Source: Comamonadaceae bacterium (GTDB lineage Bacteria; Pseudomonadota; Gammaproteobacteria; Burkholderiales; Burkholderiaceae_C). Taken from it: a stretch of DNA of 32,003 nt. The stretch spans positions 1-32,003 of the forward strand of contig CANFJA010000004.1 in assembly GCA_947447235.1 (NCBI GenBank), given 5' to 3'. Numbering within the stretch: position 1 is the first letter of the stretch; each line of letters opens with the position of its first letter. The translations under genes were made by a program, and so were the position numbers. Under the pieces are notes generated by a model, which saw only the letters and a list, made by a program, of their open reading frames with translations, ran no database searches and was not told the DNA's origin. Below, piece after piece: positions 15,604 through 26,298 of this stretch.

Positions 15604-17091
15604 TCAGTGGCTGTCGGCTTGGCGTGCGGCTTGTATGGCTGCAGCGTCATCGTCGTGGGCACCATTGAAGAACAAGTTCAAGAGAACAGCCGAGAGCGAT
15701 GCCAACAAAATGCCGGACTCGATCAGCGGGTGCAGGTTGTGCGGCATCCATTGTTTGAAGTTAGGTGCGATCAGCGGAATCATGCCGATGCCAACGGAGA
15801 TGGCGACCACCAAGCTGTTGAAGCGGTTGTTTTTGAAGTCCACCCCGCCCAAGATGCGAATGCCGGTGGCAGCTACCATGCCAAACATCACCAACCCTGC
15901 GCCACCCAGAACCACGGTGGGCAGCGACTCGACCAGAGCAGCCATTTTGGGAATCACGCCCAAGATGATCAAGATGATGCCACCGGCGACGCAGACAAAA
16001 CGGCTCTTCACGCCCGTGACCGCAACGAGTCCGACGTTTTGCGAGAAGCTGGTGTAGGGGAAGGTGTTGAAAATGCCGCCAATCAAGGTGCCCAAGCCAT
16101 CTGTGCGCAGACCACGCGTCAAAGCAGCGCGGTCCACATGACGGTCGGTCATTTCACCCAAGGCCAAGAACATGCCGGTGGACTCGATCATCACCACAAT
16201 CATCACCAGCGTCATGGTCAGGATGAGCACCGGGTCAAACACGGGCATGCCAAATTGGAAAGGCAGCACCACATCAAACCAAGCAGCTTTGCCCACCTTG
16301 TCGAAATTCATCAGGCCCATGGCTGTTGCCACGACTCCGCCCAAGATGATGCCCAGCAACACAGAAATATTGGCCATGAAGCCGCGTGCGTATTTGGCGA
16401 TTAATAAGATCGAGACGAGCACCAGCGCGGCTATGCCGACGCCGGTGAGGTCGGCGTATTTGGGATTGGGCAGTTTGGCTACCAGTGCCAAATCTTTGGG
16501 CACGGGCGGCAGGATGGCGCCCGGCGCAGAGGCTGCTGCCGCCGCATCTGCCAGCCATTTCGCGTGTTCGGGATTCACGATGGACGGTGCCGTGGGGCCA
16601 AAGGGGTTGCCGAAAATCCAGTTGATGCCAATTCGCATCAGGCTGATGCCGATGACGGCAATGATGGTGCCTGTCACCACAGGCGGAAAGAAGCGCAGCA
16701 GTCGGCTGACGATGGGTGCGATCAACATGGAGATCACGCCTGCACCAATGATGGCGCCAAAGATGAGTTGAGCCCCCGCATCGCCAGGGTTGGTGTTGGC
16801 CATCGACACCATCGGTGCCACGGCTGCAAAGGTCACGCCCATCATCACCGGCAGACGGATGCCGAACCATTGCGTTGCGCCCCAAGATTGAATGAGGGTG
16901 ACCAAGCCGCACACAAACAAGTCGGCCGAGATCAGCATCGCCACTTGCTCCGGGCTGAGCTTTAACGCGCGGCCCACGATGAGGGGCACAGCCACGGCCC
17001 CAGCGTACATCACCAGCACATGCTGAAGCCCTAGCGCGGCCAGTTTGCCGGTTGGCAAACGTTCGTCGACGGGATGGGTGGTTTGTGTCAT
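15604..17091 (-). CDS. NCS2 family nucleobase (xanthine/uric acid-type) permease
   Basis: GLQHVLVMYAGAVAVPLIVGRAL, GIRLPVMMGVTFAAVAPM, FNTFPYTSFSQNVGLVAVTGVKSRFV; start refined to ATG at 17091. Confidence 0.92.
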   Translation of the reverse strand: MTQTTHPVDERLPTGKLAALGLQHVLVMYAGAVAVPLIVGRALKLSPEQVAMLISADLFVCGLVTLIQSWGATQWFGIRLPVMMGVTFAAVAPMVSMANTNPGDAGAQLIFGAIIGAGVISMLIAPIVSRLLRFFPPVVTGTIIAVIGISLMRIGINWIFGNPFGPTAPSIVNPEHAKWLADAAAAASAPGAILPPVPKDLALVAKLPNPKYADLTGVGIAALVLVSILLIAKYARGFMANISVLLGIILGGVVATAMGLMNFDKVGKAAWFDVVLPFQFGMPVFDPVLILTMTLVMIVVMIESTGMFLALGEMTDRHVDRAALTRGLRTDGLGTLIGGIFNTFPYTSFSQNVGLVAVTGVKSRFVCVAGGIILIILGVIPKMAALVESLPTVVLGGAGLVMFGMVAATGIRILGGVDFKNNRFNSLVVAISVGIGMIPLIAPNFKQWMPHNLHPLIESGILLASLSAVLLNLFFNGAHDDDAAAIQAARQADSH

Positions 17092-17119
17092 GAGAACTCC
17101 TGAAGGGTCATTGTTCAAC

Positions 17120-17135
17120 AAACTGTATACAGTTT
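17120..17135. promoter_or_regulatory. 16-bp perfect palindrome, GntR/FCD-type operator-like, upstream of the NCS2 permease
   Basis: AAACTGTATACAGTTT with GTATAC core; adjoining 12-bp palindrome TTTGCATGCAAA at 17134-17145. Confidence 0.55.
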
Positions 17136-17252
17136 TGCATGCAAATAATCTAGCGGGAAACCCTTATCGGAGTTTCAATATTTGCGATGGGTTGTCGCCC
17201 CATCACGGCTTAGCCCTGCCTATTCTTGAATTTTTTTCAGGGGCCCAAAGTC

Positions 17253-19427
17253 ATGGATGAACTCGAGCTGCTCAAGTTGTATTGCCAGTTGCACCATCAG
17301 CACATAGAGCTTGATCAACTGAAACACCAATTCGGCCTCTACGACGCGCACAGTCAGCCCATGTCGTTGGGCATAGGTGAGGTGTTGAAAGCCCTGCAGA
17401 GTTTGGCGTTTGATGCAACGTTAAAACACGGCAATACGCGTGCCCTGCGAACGGCCACATGGCCCGCATTGATGCCGGTCAGAGACGGGGGCCTGATGTT
17501 GGTTGGAAAAGTGGATGTCAGGCATCGTGATGGCCCCTGTGTTGTCCTTCAAAAAACAGGGCAAAGCATGCCCGACCAAGTCACGCTGCAAGAGTTTGAG
17601 CAACTTTTTGCAGGGGTCTGGATCGACGCCAAGCCAATGGCCAAAAGACATCTTCAGAGTGCCTCTGCCAATGCAGAACAAGAGGTATTTGGTTTTTCAT
17701 GGTTTTGGTCTTCTTTGAAGAAATACAAGTCGCTGATGGCGGAGGTATTGATCGCGTCGCTGTTTTTACAGATCATTGCCTTGGTCACACCCTTGATCTT
17801 TCAGGGGGTGATCGACAAAGTACTGCCCCACCGAACGCTGTCTACTTTGGACGTGATGGTGTTCGCCTTGCTAGGTGTCAGTATTTTTGAAGTGGCCTTA
17901 GGTGCCATGCGGCACTACTTGCTGAGTCACACCACCAGCCGGGTGGATGTGGAATTGGGCAGCAAATTGTTTCAGCACCTGTTGCACTTGCCATTGACGT
18001 ATTTTGAGAGCCGACGCAGTGCAGACACCGTGGCGCGGGTGCGCGAGTTAGACAACGCCCGCAACTTTCTCACAGGCCAGGCGCTGACATGCTGGCTGGA
18101 TGTTCTATTTGTGCTGGTCTATTTGGCGGTGATGCTGTACTACAGCGTGGCGTTGACCATGGTGGTGATGGCTGCATTGCCGATTTTTTTGGGTGCTTCA
18201 GCAGCGATCACCCCTGTGCTGAGAAAAAAGCTGGAAGATAAATTTACTTTAGGTGCCGACAACCAAGCTTATTTGGTGGAGACGGTGACATCGATCGAGA
18301 CACTCAAGAGCCTTGCGGTTGAACCCCAATGGCAACGCGAGTGGGATAGGCGGCTGTCTGACTATGTGCAGGCCTCATTTGATGGGGGGCATTTGGGAAA
18401 CACGACCCATCAGTTCATCAACTTGACGAGCAAGCTATTGACAGTTGCCCTTTTGTGGCTAGGTGCACGTTTGGTGATTGAGGGTGACTTGACAGTCGGT
18501 GGTTTGATTGCCTTCAACATGCTCAGCGGGAGAGTGAACGCGCCTATTTTGAAGCTGTCTTCTTTGTGGCAAGAGTTTACGCAAATGAAGGTCAGCATCA
18601 AACGTTTGGGCGACATCATGAACGCCCCTAGCGAACCCACATTCAAAGCCAATCGATTTTTGCCTACTGCCTTTCAAGGGCGACTCACGTTTGAGCATGT
18701 TGGGTTTCGTTACGCCGCGCAAGCGCCCGAAGTGTTGAGTGACTTGAGTTTTGATGTTCAAGCGGGTGAGGTGATTGGCATTGTGGGCGTTTCTGGCGCT
18801 GGCAAGACGACCATGATGCGTTTGATTCAACGTCTTTATACCCCTGAACACGGACGCATTTTGATCGATGGTTTGGACTTGAGTTTGGTAGACGCCTCGT
18901 GGTTGCGCCGTCAAATCGGTGTGGTGGGTCAAGACACCCTGTTGTTTAACCGAAGTATCAAAGACAACATCGCATTAGCCGATGCCAGCTTGAGCATGGC
19001 GGCCATCACCGAAGCTGCAGAGTTATCCGGTGCGCATGAATTTATTGTGCAGTTGCCTCAGGGCTATGACACGCTCATCGGAGAGCGGGGCGGAAAACTC
19101 AGCGGCGGGCAGCGTGCGCGCATGGCCATTGCGCGGGCCTTGGTCAGAAGTCCGAAGGTGTTGTTGTTTGACGAAGCCACCGCCTCTTTGGACTATGAGA
19201 GCGAGCGCTTGATCCACGACAACATGGCCGCGATGGCGCAGGGCCGAACAGTGTTCATCGTTGCGCACCGGTTATCTACCTTGCGGTTGGCAGACCGAAT
19301 TTTGGTGTTGGATCAAGGGCGTTTGATGGAGACCGGATCCCACAGTCATTTGATCAAGCAAGAGGGACGCTATGCGGCCTTGTACCAAGCGCACCAAGTG
19401 TTGGAGCGCGAAGGAGTTGCCGCATGA
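17253..19427 (+). CDS. type I secretion system ABC permease/ATPase with degenerate C39-like domain (HlyB/LapB-like)
   Basis: N-terminal C39-like region without DCG catalytic motif; exporter TM domain; VGVSGAGKTTMMRLIQRLY, LSGGQRARMAIARALVRSPKVLLFDEATASLD. Start refined to 17253. Confidence 0.92.
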   Translation: MDELELLKLYCQLHHQHIELDQLKHQFGLYDAHSQPMSLGIGEVLKALQSLAFDATLKHGNTRALRTATWPALMPVRDGGLMLVGKVDVRHRDGPCVVLQKTGQSMPDQVTLQEFEQLFAGVWIDAKPMAKRHLQSASANAEQEVFGFSWFWSSLKKYKSLMAEVLIASLFLQIIALVTPLIFQGVIDKVLPHRTLSTLDVMVFALLGVSIFEVALGAMRHYLLSHTTSRVDVELGSKLFQHLLHLPLTYFESRRSADTVARVRELDNARNFLTGQALTCWLDVLFVLVYLAVMLYYSVALTMVVMAALPIFLGASAAITPVLRKKLEDKFTLGADNQAYLVETVTSIETLKSLAVEPQWQREWDRRLSDYVQASFDGGHLGNTTHQFINLTSKLLTVALLWLGARLVIEGDLTVGGLIAFNMLSGRVNAPILKLSSLWQEFTQMKVSIKRLGDIMNAPSEPTFKANRFLPTAFQGRLTFEHVGFRYAAQAPEVLSDLSFDVQAGEVIGIVGVSGAGKTTMMRLIQRLYTPEHGRILIDGLDLSLVDASWLRRQIGVVGQDTLLFNRSIKDNIALADASLSMAAITEAAELSGAHEFIVQLPQGYDTLIGERGGKLSGGQRARMAIARALVRSPKVLLFDEATASLDYESERLIHDNMAAMAQGRTVFIVAHRLSTLRLADRILVLDQGRLMETGSHSHLIKQEGRYAALYQAHQVLEREGVAA

Positions 19428-20755
19428 CTTCAAGCAAACACATTCATAAGCTGAGCAACCCCTTCGCAAGCGCTGCACTGGCAATGCAGCAGCAACCACC
19501 GCCGTATGTGTTGCGGATGGTGTCATTGAGCGTCTGTGCCATGGCGGCTTTGAGTTTGCTGTTTGCCAGCTGTTCAACCATGGACATCGTGGTTTCTGCG
19601 CAAGGTCGGGTCATCCCGTCGGGCAAAAGCAAAGTGGTGCAGCCCTTAGAGGCTGGTTTGGTCCGTTCTGTGCATGTACGCGATGGCCAGTGGGTTCGCG
19701 AGGGGGATACCTTGTTGGCGCTAGACCCAACCCAAACAGGCGCAGACCGCGAGCGCGTTCAGCGTGAATATTGGGAGGCGCAAACCGATGTATTGCGCTT
19801 TAAAGCGCAGTTGGAGGGGAAGTTTCGGTTGGCTGCATCTCAAGACATTCCGTCAGACATTGTGGCGAATCAATCGGTCATGCTGGAAGGACGCTTGGCA
19901 GAGCAGCGCGCCAAATTGGCGGGCTTGGAGGCGGACTTGGTCAAGCGACGGTCTGATGCAGATGCGATTCAAAGCAATATCACCCAATTGCGCAACAGTT
20001 TGCCCTTGATTCAACAGAAGCATCAAATGCGTGAGGCGTTATCTAAGACGGGACACATTGCACAAACCAGCGTGATAGATGCCAAGCTTGAGTTGATCAC
20101 CGCAGAGAAGGATTTGGCAGTTCAAACGAACCGCCTGAGCGAGTCATTGGCCAATTACCAAGCAGCTGTTGAGCAGCGCACGCAAGCGCTCTCTGAATTC
20201 AAATCGAGGACGAGCACTGAGCTGGCCGAGGCCTTGAAAAAACGAGATGTGATTCAACAAGAGTTCATCAAAACCACCCAACGGCATGCGCAACAAACCT
20301 TGCGCGCACCCATTGACGGCATCGTTCAGCAATTGGCTGTCTCCACGGTGGGTGGCGTGGTGACTGCCGCGCAGCCTTTGCTGACACTCGTGCCCGACAA
20401 CGCTCCGCTCGAGCTCGAAGCTCAAGTGATGAATCGCGACATCGGCCATGTCCATGTGGGGCAGCGCGTGATCAACAAGGTTGAGACTTACGACTTCACA
20501 CGCTACGGATTTATCGATGGTGAAGTTTTGTGGGTAGGAACAGATGCCATACAAGACCCTAAGCTGGGTTTGGTCTATCCGGTCCGAATCAAGCTCGCAC
20601 AAACGCAAACACCCCATGCAGTGAATGGCCGTAAGGGGCTGGTGACTGCAGGCATGAATGTGACCGCAGACATTCGCACCGATGAACGCCGCATGATTTC
20701 GTATTTGCTGGCCCCGATGTTGCGCTACCAACAGGAGTCCTTGCGTGAAAGATAA
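19424..20755 (+). CDS. type I secretion periplasmic adaptor, HlyD family
   Basis: VVSAQGRVIPSGKSKVVQPLEAGLVRSVHVRDGQWVREGDTLLALDPTQTGADRERV; coiled coil; LRAPIDGIVQQLAVSTVGGVVTAAQPLLTLVPD. Confidence 0.94.
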   Translation: MTSSKHIHKLSNPFASAALAMQQQPPPYVLRMVSLSVCAMAALSLLFASCSTMDIVVSAQGRVIPSGKSKVVQPLEAGLVRSVHVRDGQWVREGDTLLALDPTQTGADRERVQREYWEAQTDVLRFKAQLEGKFRLAASQDIPSDIVANQSVMLEGRLAEQRAKLAGLEADLVKRRSDADAIQSNITQLRNSLPLIQQKHQMREALSKTGHIAQTSVIDAKLELITAEKDLAVQTNRLSESLANYQAAVEQRTQALSEFKSRTSTELAEALKKRDVIQQEFIKTTQRHAQQTLRAPIDGIVQQLAVSTVGGVVTAAQPLLTLVPDNAPLELEAQVMNRDIGHVHVGQRVINKVETYDFTRYGFIDGEVLWVGTDAIQDPKLGLVYPVRIKLAQTQTPHAVNGRKGLVTAGMNVTADIRTDERRMISYLLAPMLRYQQESLRER

Positions 20756-22127
20756 ATTAATTCGCCTGTTTTTGAGTAGCAATCTATTGAGCTTTTTTGG
20801 CGTGAGTCACGCCCAGTCTTTGATGGATGTCTACCAAAAAGCAAGACTTCAAGACACGCAATTTCTTGCTGCGCGCAGCGCGTTAGACGCTGCACTTGAA
20901 AAGATACCCCAAGCGCGTGCCGGCTTGTTGCCCGTAGTCAGTGTGGCAGCCAATAAAAATTTTCAAATGGGTGAAGGATTCTTCTCTGGAGAGGGTTATT
21001 CGGGTGTGCCAAATGTGTCACGTGAAGTTCGTGCATGGAGTTGGACGGCTCAACTCACGCAACCTGTTTTTCGCCTGAGCAGTTGGGCTGCGTATACCCA
21101 AGCTGATGCTCAAGTGGTACAAGCGAAAGAGCAATTTTTCTTGGCTGAACAAGAGCTCATCGTTCGGACAGCGCAGATTTATTTTGATCTGCAATTGGCC
21201 ATGCAAAGTGTTCATGTCTCAGACGCACAACTCGAAGCAATGCGCGAACAGCTGATATTGGCAGAACGCACGTTTGATGTGGGAACGGGGACGATCACCG
21301 ACGTGCATGAGGCCAAAGCCAAGCAAGCCTTGAGTTTTGCGCAACGTGCCTCGGCGGTGAACGATTTGACAACCAGGCAGGCTGAATTGGAAAAGCTAGT
21401 GGGCCAATACATGCAACTGGCTCCCACAGAGTTGGTCAAGAGTCTGCCTGAGCTGCAACCCAAGCATGTCAGCGACTGGTTGTCGCTGGCGATGAATCAG
21501 AGTCCACAAATTCGAATTCAGCAAGCAACCTTGAGCGTTGCCCAAAACGAGGTCGCCAAAAACATGGCAGCGCATGCACCGACCTTGGATTTGGTGGCCC
21601 ATCGGATGGCCAACTACAACTCGGGTTCTTTGAGCACGCCAGCTGAATTGTCGGCCCGCGTGAACGCTCACCAGGCAGGCGTGCAACTCAGCATTCCGTT
21701 GTTTTCGGGGGGGGCAACCCAATCCAAAGTGCGTGAGGCCGTGGCTTTAGAGCAAAAAGCCAAAGATGAACTTGTCGGAGCCCAACGCACGACGAGCAGC
21801 TTGGTTAGGCAAACATTTGCAGGCGCTATCAACGGGCAAGCTCAGGTGGATGCATTAGAAGCTGCTGTTGAAGCCAGTCAGAACTCTGTGGCATCGAACA
21901 AAATTGGCTTCAAGATTGGGACGCGCATCAACCCCGATGTGCTCAACGCCGAGCAGCAGCTCTACAGCACGCTGCGCGATTTGAATAAAGCACGCGTGGA
22001 AGTAGTGATGCAGCGCCTGAAGCTCAAAGCAGCAACGGGTTCGTTGAGCCCAGACGATGTGTTGCATCTTGATCGAATATTGGTTCCCACTGTCCTAGAG
22101 ACGCAGCTTGCTGCGTTCCACAGGTAG
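20745..22127 (+). CDS. TolC family outer membrane protein
   Basis: SLMDVYQKARLQDTQFLAARSALDAALEKIPQARAGLLPVVSV...; SLLxxP-type TolC features; overlaps the adaptor gene. Confidence 0.93.
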   Translation: MKDKLIRLFLSSNLLSFFGVSHAQSLMDVYQKARLQDTQFLAARSALDAALEKIPQARAGLLPVVSVAANKNFQMGEGFFSGEGYSGVPNVSREVRAWSWTAQLTQPVFRLSSWAAYTQADAQVVQAKEQFFLAEQELIVRTAQIYFDLQLAMQSVHVSDAQLEAMREQLILAERTFDVGTGTITDVHEAKAKQALSFAQRASAVNDLTTRQAELEKLVGQYMQLAPTELVKSLPELQPKHVSDWLSLAMNQSPQIRIQQATLSVAQNEVAKNMAAHAPTLDLVAHRMANYNSGSLSTPAELSARVNAHQAGVQLSIPLFSGGATQSKVREAVALEQKAKDELVGAQRTTSSLVRQTFAGAINGQAQVDALEAAVEASQNSVASNKIGFKIGTRINPDVLNAEQQLYSTLRDLNKARVEVVMQRLKLKAATGSLSPDDVLHLDRILVPTVLETQLAAFHR

Positions 22128-22135
22128 CCCCTGAC

Positions 22136-23497
<1,362 letters not shown>

Positions 23498-23815
23498 TCA
23501 ACCGAAGTGGCAGATGTAGTGGTAGGGCTCGGTGACACGGATGTCAAATTTGGAGTTGCCGGGAACGCTGAATTGCTCACCAGCGCTGGACTTGACCCAG
23601 TCGTTGCTGCCGTCGAGCTTGTATTCGCAAAAGCCAGCTACACACTCCATGATTTCAGGTGCGCTGGTATTGAAGGTCAGGTTGGCGGGCAAGATGACGC
23701 CCACAGACAGCTTGGTGCCGTTGCTCAGGGTCAGCGCGTGGCTCACGCACTTGCCGTCAAAGAACACATTGGCTTTGGTGGTGACGCTGACGCTGTCGAT
23801 TTTTTCTGTGGTCAT
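23498..23815 (-). CDS. ppnP: pyrimidine/purine nucleoside phosphorylase (DUF1255/YaiE)
   Basis: MTTEKIDSVSVTTKANVFFDGKCVSHALTLSNGTKLSVGVILPANLTFNTSAPEIMECVAGFCEYKL...GEQFSVPGNSKFDIRV. Confidence 0.93.
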   Translation of the reverse strand: MTTEKIDSVSVTTKANVFFDGKCVSHALTLSNGTKLSVGVILPANLTFNTSAPEIMECVAGFCEYKLDGSNDWVKSSAGEQFSVPGNSKFDIRVTEPYHYICHFG

Positions 23816-23896
23816 GGTGCTGGGGTGTGAAAGATTCAAAACCATTGATTTTAGTGGACAGCCCCCTGCCAGCAGCGCCTGACGCTGACTGGGCAA

Positions 23897-23922
23897 ACAA
23901 AAAGCCGCAGAACTGCGGCTTT
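23897..23922 (-). terminator. rho-independent terminator of the glycine-zipper gene
   Basis: AAAGCCGCAG-AA-CTGCGGCTTT; minus strand continues TTGTTTG; about 22 nt past the stop. Confidence 0.8.
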
Positions 23923-23943
23923 GTTGGAAGGCTTGAGGCTTGA

Positions 23944-24489
23944 TCAGTAGCGGGGCGCAGAGCCGGGTGGGGGCACATTGCCGTAGTTTTGGGCGGGAGG
24001 TCCAGCCATTGGCGTGATTTGCAGTCGCACGGTGGGGCCCGGGTCGCTGGGCATTTGCACCGTGTACTGCTTGCCAGCAAATTCATAGACGATGTTGTAG
24101 GCCATGGTGCGGTTTTCATAAAACATTTGCTGCGTGCAGTTTTGCACGTTGCGCACTTCAGCCGGTGCATTGCCTTCAACTTTGTCACCCAAGATCGCCC
24201 CACCAAACAGGCCCAACATGGTGGCAGCCGCACGACCTGAGCCTTGGCCCATGCTATTGCCGATGGCGCCACCTGCAATGGCACCCATCGCAGCACCCGC
24301 ACCTGATTTTTGACCTGGGGTGACCACTTGTTCGTTGTTGCACACCTGACGTGGGACAGCGACTTGCTGAATGATGGGCGTGCTCGAGATGACGCGACCC
24401 ACTTCTTGGGATTGCGCGGACAGGCAGAGCAAGGAAAGCGCTGCCATCAGGCTCCCCATCAACGAGGTTTGGATTTGGATGTTTTTCAT
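23944..24489 (-). CDS. glycine zipper 2TM domain-containing protein
   Basis: MKNIQIQTSLMGSLMAALSLLCLSAQSQEV...GQKSGAGAAMGAIAGGAIGNSMGQGSGRAAATMLGLFGGAILGDKVEG; start refined to 24489. Confidence 0.88.
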   Translation of the reverse strand: MKNIQIQTSLMGSLMAALSLLCLSAQSQEVGRVISSTPIIQQVAVPRQVCNNEQVVTPGQKSGAGAAMGAIAGGAIGNSMGQGSGRAAATMLGLFGGAILGDKVEGNAPAEVRNVQNCTQQMFYENRTMAYNIVYEFAGKQYTVQMPSDPGPTVRLQITPMAGPPAQNYGNVPPPGSAPRY

Positions 24490-24566
24490 GGCGTGTCTCT
24501 GGTTGTGTGACAGGTTGGGAAGTTTAGTCTGTGCGTGCACAAGATCTGTAAAGCAAAGGTAAAAGT

Positions 24567-24926
24567 TCAACCTAGAACGTTTTGCCAAGCTGGTGGGTTG
24601 ACGCCCACGATGACTTGCCCCTGCAGCACGCACACCGGACGCTTGATGACGCTGGCATGTTCGAGCATGACTTGTCGAGCACTTTGGCTGTCGATGACGC
24701 TGGCTTGCAGGGACGGCTCGAGCTTGCGCCAGGTGGTGCCTTTGCGGTTGAGCAGCGTTTCCCAGCCTACTTGAGAAAGCCAAAAGTCAAGCGCCTGCGG
24801 TGGGACACCTTCTTTTTTGAAGTCGTGAAAGACGTAATCTGCGCCGCGCTCCGCAAGCCAAACACGGGCTTTCTTCACGCTGTCGCAGTTGGGTATGCCG
24901 TAAACGGTGAGAGGTATGGATGTCAT
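24567..24926 (-). CDS. ArsC/Spx family protein (YffB-like)
   Basis: MTSIPLTVYGIPNCDSVKKARVWLAERGADYVFHDFKKEGVP...LLNRKGTTWRKL...SVIKRPVCV. Confidence 0.9.
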   Translation of the reverse strand: MTSIPLTVYGIPNCDSVKKARVWLAERGADYVFHDFKKEGVPPQALDFWLSQVGWETLLNRKGTTWRKLEPSLQASVIDSQSARQVMLEHASVIKRPVCVLQGQVIVGVNPPAWQNVLG

Positions 24927-24982
24927 GGGGTGAATGATGCCCCAAAGCACGCGGCGCAAAACCGTGGGCGACAATTCACCCC

Positions 24983-26290
24983 ATGAATTCATTGGACAGT
25001 TGGCTCGCGCACTGCGAGCGTTTACACCCCCACAACATCGAGATGGGCTTGGACCGTGTGCGCATGGTGGCCGAACGGATGTCTTTGCACTTTGACTGCC
25101 CTGTGTTCACGGTGGCGGGGACCAATGGCAAGGGCTCGACGTGTGCCATGTTGGAGGCTTGTTTGCTTCAGGCAGGGTACCGCACAGGGGTGTACACCTC
25201 GCCGCATTTGGTGCACTTTCAAGAGCGTTGTCGCATCCACGGCGAGACGGTAGAGCCCGACCATTTATTGCCGCACTTTGAGCGTGTGGAGCAGGCGCGC
25301 TTGGGCGGCGGGTCAGCAGACGCGGTGTCGCTGACCTATTTCGAGTTCACCACTCTGGCGATTTTGAGTTTGATGGCGGCTTCGAATTTGGAGGCAGCCA
25401 TCTTGGAGGTGGGCTTAGGCGGAAGGTTGGATGCGGTCAATGTGTTGGACGCCGACTGTGCGGTGATCACCAGCATCGACCTCGATCACATGGATTGGCT
25501 GGGCGCTGACCGAGAAAGCATTGGCCGTGAAAAAGCCGGCATCATGCGCACCGGACGGCCTGTGATCGTCAGTGACCCAGTGCCACCTCAGAGCGTGTTG
25601 GACCATGGCTTGGAAATTGGTGCAGACTTGTGGACACTGGGTCGGGATTTCAACTTCACTGGCGACAAGCAGCAATGGGGCTGGGCCGGGCGAGGGCGGC
25701 GATACAGCGGCTTGGCCTACCCGGCTTTGCGCGGGGCCAACCAATTGGTCAACGCCAGCGGTGTGTTGGCCGCGTTAGAGGCCATGCGCAGCCGCATTCC
25801 GGTGACAGCCCAAGCGGTGCGCAATGGACTGGCCATGGTGGAGTTGCCGGGGCGGTTTCAGATCGTGCCGGGTCAGCCAGCGCTGGTTCTTGATGTGGCC
25901 CACAACCCCCATGCTGTGGCGGCTTTGACTGAGAACTTGGATGCGATGGGCTTTTATCCAACCACCCATGCCGTGTTTGGTGCCATGGCCGACAAAGACG
26001 TGGTGCCCATGCTGGAGCGTGTGGGGGGATTGGTCGATCGCTGGTATTTCTGTGATTTGCCTACCCCCCGTGCTGCCAGCGCTGAGCAACTGCAGCTGCA
26101 GTTGCAAGCCAGTCATCAAAGGCCTGGTGTGAAAGCAGGTACTTACACAGATCCTCAGTCGGCGCTTGACGCCGCAGTGGCCGCAGCAGACCCCGCTGAT
26201 AGAATTGTGGTGTTTGGATCGTTCTTCACGGTCGGCGGGGTTTTAAAGAACGGAACTCCCCGTTTAGATGCCCCACATTTGAGTTCCTGA
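24983..26290 (+). CDS. folC: bifunctional folylpolyglutamate synthase/dihydrofolate synthase
   Basis: FTVAGTNGKGSTCAMLEACLLQAGYRTGVYTSPHLVHFQERCRI; EVGLGGRLDAVNVLDADCAVITSIDLDHMDWLG. Confidence 0.95.
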   Translation: MNSLDSWLAHCERLHPHNIEMGLDRVRMVAERMSLHFDCPVFTVAGTNGKGSTCAMLEACLLQAGYRTGVYTSPHLVHFQERCRIHGETVEPDHLLPHFERVEQARLGGGSADAVSLTYFEFTTLAILSLMAASNLEAAILEVGLGGRLDAVNVLDADCAVITSIDLDHMDWLGADRESIGREKAGIMRTGRPVIVSDPVPPQSVLDHGLEIGADLWTLGRDFNFTGDKQQWGWAGRGRRYSGLAYPALRGANQLVNASGVLAALEAMRSRIPVTAQAVRNGLAMVELPGRFQIVPGQPALVLDVAHNPHAVAALTENLDAMGFYPTTHAVFGAMADKDVVPMLERVGGLVDRWYFCDLPTPRAASAEQLQLQLQASHQRPGVKAGTYTDPQSALDAAVAAADPADRIVVFGSFFTVGGVLKNGTPRLDAPHLSS

Positions 26291-26298
26291 GACCCCCC

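Noticed and set aside
17186-17204. GATGGG...CCCATC hairpin in the T1SS leader (possible riboswitch)
   Set aside because: Only a 6-bp stem, no recognisable riboswitch core.
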